NCBI GenBank assembly: GCA_031285975.1
Contig: JAITVE010000296.1
Coordinates: 1 to 8,593, forward strand
DNA length: 8,593 nucleotides
Direction: 5' to 3'
Source of the DNA: Candidatus Adiutrix sp.
Lineage (GTDB): Bacteria > Desulfobacterota > Desulfarculia > Adiutricales > Adiutricaceae
Notes under the pieces: model-generated
What the model was told of the DNA's origin: nothing
Database searches by the model: none
Seen by the model: the letters and a program-made list of their open reading frames with translations, nothing else
Made by a program: the position numbers and the translations under genes
In this document: piece by piece, positions 5,555 to 8,593 of the stretch
Layout of the letters: the number at the start of each line of letters is the position of its first letter
How positions within the stretch are numbered: position 1 is the first letter of the stretch

Positions 5555-6874
5555 ATGACCACGTGGCAAGAAAAAAGGCAAGCCCGCTTTGAAGCCTGGC
5601 TCAATCCGGCCGGGCTGGAATTCGTGAGCCCTAGCGCGAAAGCCGATTACCAGGGCCGGGTTCAGAGAATCATCGACGCCATTGAACTGAAAAAGACCCC
5701 GGATAGGATACCCCTGTATCCCAACCACACCTTCATGCCGATTTACCTGATGGGCAAGCGCCCGGTTGACGCCATGCGCGACGTGAAAGTGGGCATTGAG
5801 ACCTTTGAAAAATTCATCGACGAATACCCCTTCGACGCTTTGCAGCCCATCGGCCTCATCAACCCCATCGAGCCCATGGAAATGCTGGGCTACGAACTGT
5901 ACCGGTGGCCGGGCGTGGGCGGCGTGCCCGAGAGCAGCGTCTACCGCTATGTGGAGCACGACTGGATGGAGGGCACGGAATTCAAAGCCCTGGCGCAAGA
6001 CCCCACCAATTTCTGGCTGCGCACCTATATTCCGCGTTTCTGCAAATCCCTCTCGGCTTTCACCAGCCTGCCGGTGGCCACCAACTTCATTGAACTGCCC
6101 AACTTCGCCGGGTTTGTCGCGGCCTTCGGCAACCCCGAGCTTCAGAAATCCCTGAAAGCCCTGATGGAGGCCGGTACCAAGACTTTGGAATGGATGATGG
6201 AAGTCGGGGCCTTCATGGGCCGGGCGGCGGCCAAGGGGCATCCCTCCAGCGCGGGCGGCTTTTCCAAGGCTCCCTTCGACATCCTGACCGACACCATGCG
6301 CAGCATGAAATCCGCCATGCTGGATTTGCGCCGCCACCCCGAAGGCCTTTTGGAAGCCATCTCCGTCCTGACTCCCCTGGCCGGTCAAATGGCCATCGAC
6401 GCTATGGATCAGGCCGGGAACCCCCTGGTTTTCATCCCCCTGCACAAAGGCGCGGACGGCTTCATGAGCCCCGCCCAGTTTGAAAAATTCTATTGGCCGA
6501 GCCTGAAAAAAGTCATGGCCATGATTGTTGAAGCGGGCGGCGTGCCCGTGCCCTTCGCGGAAGGCGGCTATTCCCAGCGCATCGACTACCTCAAAGACAT
6601 GCCCAAAGGCACGACGGCCTGGATCATCGACAAAACCGACATTGTGGAACTGAAAAAACGGGTCGGCGACCACTGCTGCCTGATAGGCAACGTCCCCGGC
6701 TCCATGTTCCACTCCGGCGCCCCGGCTGACATTGAGCAATACTGCCGTAACCTCATCGACAAAGTGGGCCCCGGCGGCGGCTTCATGATGGCCTCCGGCA
6801 CCGTCCTGGACGAAGCCCGCCCGGAAATGATACACGCCATGATTAATACCACCATGAAATATGGGCAGTATTAA
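5555..6874 (+). CDS. UroD-family corrinoid methyltransferase (candidate O-demethylase methyltransferase I)
   Basis: The 439-aa protein belongs to the uroporphyrinogen decarboxylase superfamily but, beside a corrinoid protein, is best read as a methyltransferase rather than a haem enzyme. Family blocks visible are P-D-R-I-P near 49-53, the central S-A-G-G-F-S-K-A-P-F-D-I-L segment (232-244), and the C-terminal GN-V-P ... GGGF block (378-410). It is longer than haem-pathway HemE (about 350 aa). MtaA/MtbA enzymes carry a zinc-binding HxC after the corresponding strand; here the aligned place reads F-A-E-G (334-337), so zinc would need other ligands, for example E336, E365, H373, C374, C375 or H386. 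In bacteria such UroD-type enzymes with a corrinoid partner include methoxyaromatic O-demethylases (MtvB, VdmB/OdmB as I recall). That substrate class is inference. AGGAGG eight bases upstream fixes the start. No partner methyltransferase II follows before the terminator. Confidence 0.8.
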   Translation: MTTWQEKRQARFEAWLNPAGLEFVSPSAKADYQGRVQRIIDAIELKKTPDRIPLYPNHTFMPIYLMGKRPVDAMRDVKVGIETFEKFIDEYPFDALQPIGLINPIEPMEMLGYELYRWPGVGGVPESSVYRYVEHDWMEGTEFKALAQDPTNFWLRTYIPRFCKSLSAFTSLPVATNFIELPNFAGFVAAFGNPELQKSLKALMEAGTKTLEWMMEVGAFMGRAAAKGHPSSAGGFSKAPFDILTDTMRSMKSAMLDLRRHPEGLLEAISVLTPLAGQMAIDAMDQAGNPLVFIPLHKGADGFMSPAQFEKFYWPSLKKVMAMIVEAGGVPVPFAEGGYSQRIDYLKDMPKGTTAWIIDKTDIVELKKRVGDHCCLIGNVPGSMFHSGAPADIEQYCRNLIDKVGPGGGFMMASGTVLDEARPEMIHAMINTTMKYGQY

Positions 6875-6900
6875 AAACGGCGGTTTTCGTTTGAACTGAG

Positions 6901-6937
6901 AAAAGCCCTGAACGGCCACGCTGTTCAGGGCTTTTTT
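6901..6937 (+). terminator. Strong intrinsic terminator after the methyltransferase operon
   Basis: A perfect 13-bp stem (6901-6913 with 6923-6935) with a 9-base loop ends in six T (6932-6937) on the plus strand, 26 bases after the methyltransferase stop. On the minus strand the same hairpin runs into CTTTTC, so it may also terminate the convergent molybdoenzyme gene ending at 6951. Confidence 0.9.
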
Positions 6938-6950
6938 GTGGGCTGGGCCG

Positions 6951-8593
6951 TTACTTTTTTTGACGGCTGTAGGGGGTGTCGGGCAAGGGGAGTTTGGTGC
7001 GGAAGAAGCCGTCGCGCTTGAAGTAGGCGCCCTGGACGGCCGGGGCGGCGGGGACGGCCGCGATTTCGCCCACGCCTTTGGCTCCCCCGGCGAGGTCGGT
7101 GGTAACGCGGCCCAGGTAGCGGGGCTCAATGGGCGGGACTTGGGAAGCCTTAAAGAGGCCCAGGGTGCCGAAGCGGGCCTGGGGCACGCCGCCTTTCAGG
7201 GGGAAATCCTCGGTGAGGGCATAGCCCAGGCTGGTGACCACACCGCCTTCAATCTGGCCTTCCAGGGCCTGGGGGTTCACGGCCCGGCCCACATCGTGGG
7301 CGGCGATGACTTTTTCGATGAGCCCGGTTTCGGGGGTCAGAATCACCACCTGGGTGGCGTAGCCGTAGGAGACGTGGCTCACCGGGTTCTTTTTGGGCGA
7401 GCCCATGGGGTCGGTTTCGCCGGAATATTCGGCGTAAAAATTTTGGCCTTCCAATTCCGCCAACGTCTTGCCGGAGAGGGCTTCTTTGAGCAGCAAAGCG
7501 GCGCGGCGGGCGGCCTCGCCGGTGAAAACCGTCTGGCGGGAGGCGGTGGTGGTGCCGGAATCCGGGGAATCCGCCGTGTCGGGCGGGGCGGCTTCGATGA
7601 GGCGGCAGTCCACCCCGGCATAGGTGGCCACCATCTGGGTGGTCACGGTGGCCAGGCCCTGGCCGATGCAGGCCGCGCTGGTGAAAATGCGCACCCGGCC
7701 GCCCGCGACTTCCAGGCGGCAGCGGCCAATGTCCGGCAGGCCCACCCCGACCCCCGCGTTTTTCAGGGCGCAGGCAATGCCCGCCAGGGGGGCTTGCTCA
7801 TAATCTTCTTTGACGGCCATGAGAGTTTCCAGCAAAGCCGTGGAGTCGTCGGCTATCTGGCCGTTGGGCATGACGTCGCCCGGCCGCAAGGCGTTGAGGC
7901 GGCGAATTTCCCAGGCGGAGAGCCCGGTCAGTTCGGCCAGATGGTTGAGGTTGCATTCCGTGGCGAAAATCGTCTGGGTGACTCCGAAGCCCCGGAAGGC
8001 CCCGGCCGGGGGGTTGTTGGTATAGACCGCCGTGCCGATGATATCCACGTTCTGGTAATTGTAGGGCCCGGCGGCGTGGGTGCAGGCCCGCTGGAGTACC
8101 GGCCCGCCCAGGGAGGCATAGGCCCCGGTGTCCGCCGTAATGCGACAGCGCATGGCCGTCAGGCGGCCCGTTTCGTCGCAGCCGGTGGTCATTTCCACGG
8201 TCATGGCGTGGCGTTTGGGGTGGATGTTGATGCTCTCCTGCCGGGTGAGGCGCACTTTCACGGGCCGCCCGGTCTTCCAGGCCAGCAGGGCCGCGTGGTG
8301 CTGCACGCTCATGTCCTCTTTGCCGCCGAAGCCGCCGCCCACCAGCATACTGCGGACGCGCAGCTTTTCCTCCGGCAGGCCCAGCACGCGGGCGCATTCC
8401 CGCTGCTCGTCATAGACGCTCTGGCCCCCGGTGAAGAGTTTTATGCCGTCGCCGTCGGGCTGGGCCAGGCAGCACTCGGGCTCCAGGAAGGCGTGTTCGG
8501 TGAAGGGCAGTTCGAAGGTATGGCTGACCACGTGCTTGGACTGGGCCAGGGCTTCTTCCGGCTGGCCGCGATAGAGTTTTTCCACGGCCAGGA
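6951..8593 (-). CDS. Xanthine dehydrogenase-family molybdenum-binding subunit, C-terminal part (cut by right window edge)
   Basis: About 547 C-terminal residues are present and the frame continues past the window end. The GTG at 8585 is an internal Val codon, since codons Leu-Ala precede it in frame. The family hydroxylates purines or aldehydes with water at a molybdopterin-Mo site. Counting from 8585, visible sites are GGQ (53-55), the cofactor-binding GGGFGGKE (83-90), the substrate-site Arg in AFRGFG (R198), CIGQG (306-310), and the catalytic Glu in KGVGE (E507), so the active site is intact. The segment around GAFRGFGVTQ and the SGTTTASRQ stretch (343-351) resemble the selenium-dependent xanthine dehydrogenase / E. 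coli XdhD group, which uses a labile selenium ligand. The N-terminal part, probably 200-300 residues and possibly including a fused [2Fe-2S] domain, lies outside. It is convergent with the methyltransferase operon and not evidently linked to it in function. Confidence 0.85.
   Translation of the reverse strand, partial: LAVEKLYRGQPEEALAQSKHVVSHTFELPFTEHAFLEPECCLAQPDGDGIKLFTGGQSVYDEQRECARVLGLPEEKLRVRSMLVGGGFGGKEDMSVQHHAALLAWKTGRPVKVRLTRQESINIHPKRHAMTVEMTTGCDETGRLTAMRCRITADTGAYASLGGPVLQRACTHAAGPYNYQNVDIIGTAVYTNNPPAGAFRGFGVTQTIFATECNLNHLAELTGLSAWEIRRLNALRPGDVMPNGQIADDSTALLETLMAVKEDYEQAPLAGIACALKNAGVGVGLPDIGRCRLEVAGGRVRIFTSAACIGQGLATVTTQMVATYAGVDCRLIEAAPPDTADSPDSGTTTASRQTVFTGEAARRAALLLKEALSGKTLAELEGQNFYAEYSGETDPMGSPKKNPVSHVSYGYATQVVILTPETGLIEKVIAAHDVGRAVNPQALEGQIEGGVVTSLGYALTEDFPLKGGVPQARFGTLGLFKASQVPPIEPRYLGRVTTDLAGGAKGVGEIAAVPAAPAVQGAYFKRDGFFRTKLPLPDTPYSRQKK

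Noticed and set aside
5555..6874. The UroD-family gene as haem-pathway HemE
   Set aside because: It is about 90 residues longer than usual HemE, stands in an operon with a corrinoid protein and no haem genes, and its C-terminal blocks match the methyltransferase branch.
4724..7129. An 801-codon open frame on the minus strand across the corrinoid and methyltransferase genes
   Set aside because: It is the antisense of two well-recognised genes in GC-rich DNA. Its product is Gly/His/Ala/Phe-rich without any family motif, and it also runs into the convergent molybdoenzyme gene and both strands' terminator.
8585..8593. The GTG at 8585 as the true start of the molybdoenzyme gene
   Set aside because: The frame is open to the window edge, no ribosome binding site is visible, and the protein would lack the N-terminal third needed by the family.
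1..8593. CRISPR arrays, tRNA or rRNA genes
   Set aside because: No regularly spaced repeats, tRNA-like cloverleaf arms or rRNA segments were seen on reading both strands.

Overview
The window looks like a piece of a GC-rich, strictly anaerobic bacterial chromosome. The gene set is a trimeric NADH-type [FeFe] hydrogenase, a corrinoid protein paired with a UroD-family methyltransferase, and a xanthine dehydrogenase-type molybdoenzyme resembling the selenium-dependent group. This suggests an anaerobe with hydrogen, C1-methyl and possibly purine metabolism. Desulfobacterota (Desulfovibrio-like) or an acetogenic or syntrophic relative are plausible, but the taxonomic guess rests only on gene content and base composition and is weak.

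Layout. (1) Positions 1-660 form an AT-rich patch. It holds the first 14 codons of an IS630-type transposase leaving the left edge on the minus strand, then a plus-strand gene for an unrecognised four-helix membrane protein. (2) Positions 682-4347 are a minus-strand operon read right to left, hydC (NuoE-like) - hydB (NuoF-like) - hydA (H-cluster subunit), closed by tandem hairpins and an intrinsic terminator. (3) Positions 4348-4879 are a gene-free divergent control region of about 530 bases. Outward-facing sigma70-like promoters can be read on both strands, each giving a leader of roughly 190 nt, with a terminator-like hairpin between them and a pair of small dyad repeats near the plus-strand transcription start. 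(4) Positions 4880-6874 are a plus-strand two-gene operon: corrinoid protein, then UroD-family methyltransferase, then a strong, partly bidirectional terminator at 6901-6937. (5) Positions 6951-8593 are the C-terminal part of a xanthine dehydrogenase-family molybdenum subunit on the minus strand, cut by the right edge.

How the genes could work together (inference). The UroD-family enzyme and corrinoid protein look like the methyl-accepting half of a corrinoid methyltransferase system. Candidate substrates are methoxylated aromatics or another methyl donor. Neither the second methyltransferase that would pass the methyl group to tetrahydrofolate nor the ATP-dependent corrinoid reactivase is in the window. 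The hydrogenase would exchange electrons between NADH and H2. Its NuoF-like subunit lacks the extra Fe-S domains of known electron-bifurcating enzymes, which favours a simple NADH-linked, non-bifurcating enzyme. Divergent transcription from one control region suggests possible co-regulation.

I found no clearly new system. The points most worth checking are a Cys-to-Ser change in the hydrogenase L1 motif, the stripped-down hydrogenase architecture, the divergent control region, and the unusual metal-site residues of the methyltransferase.
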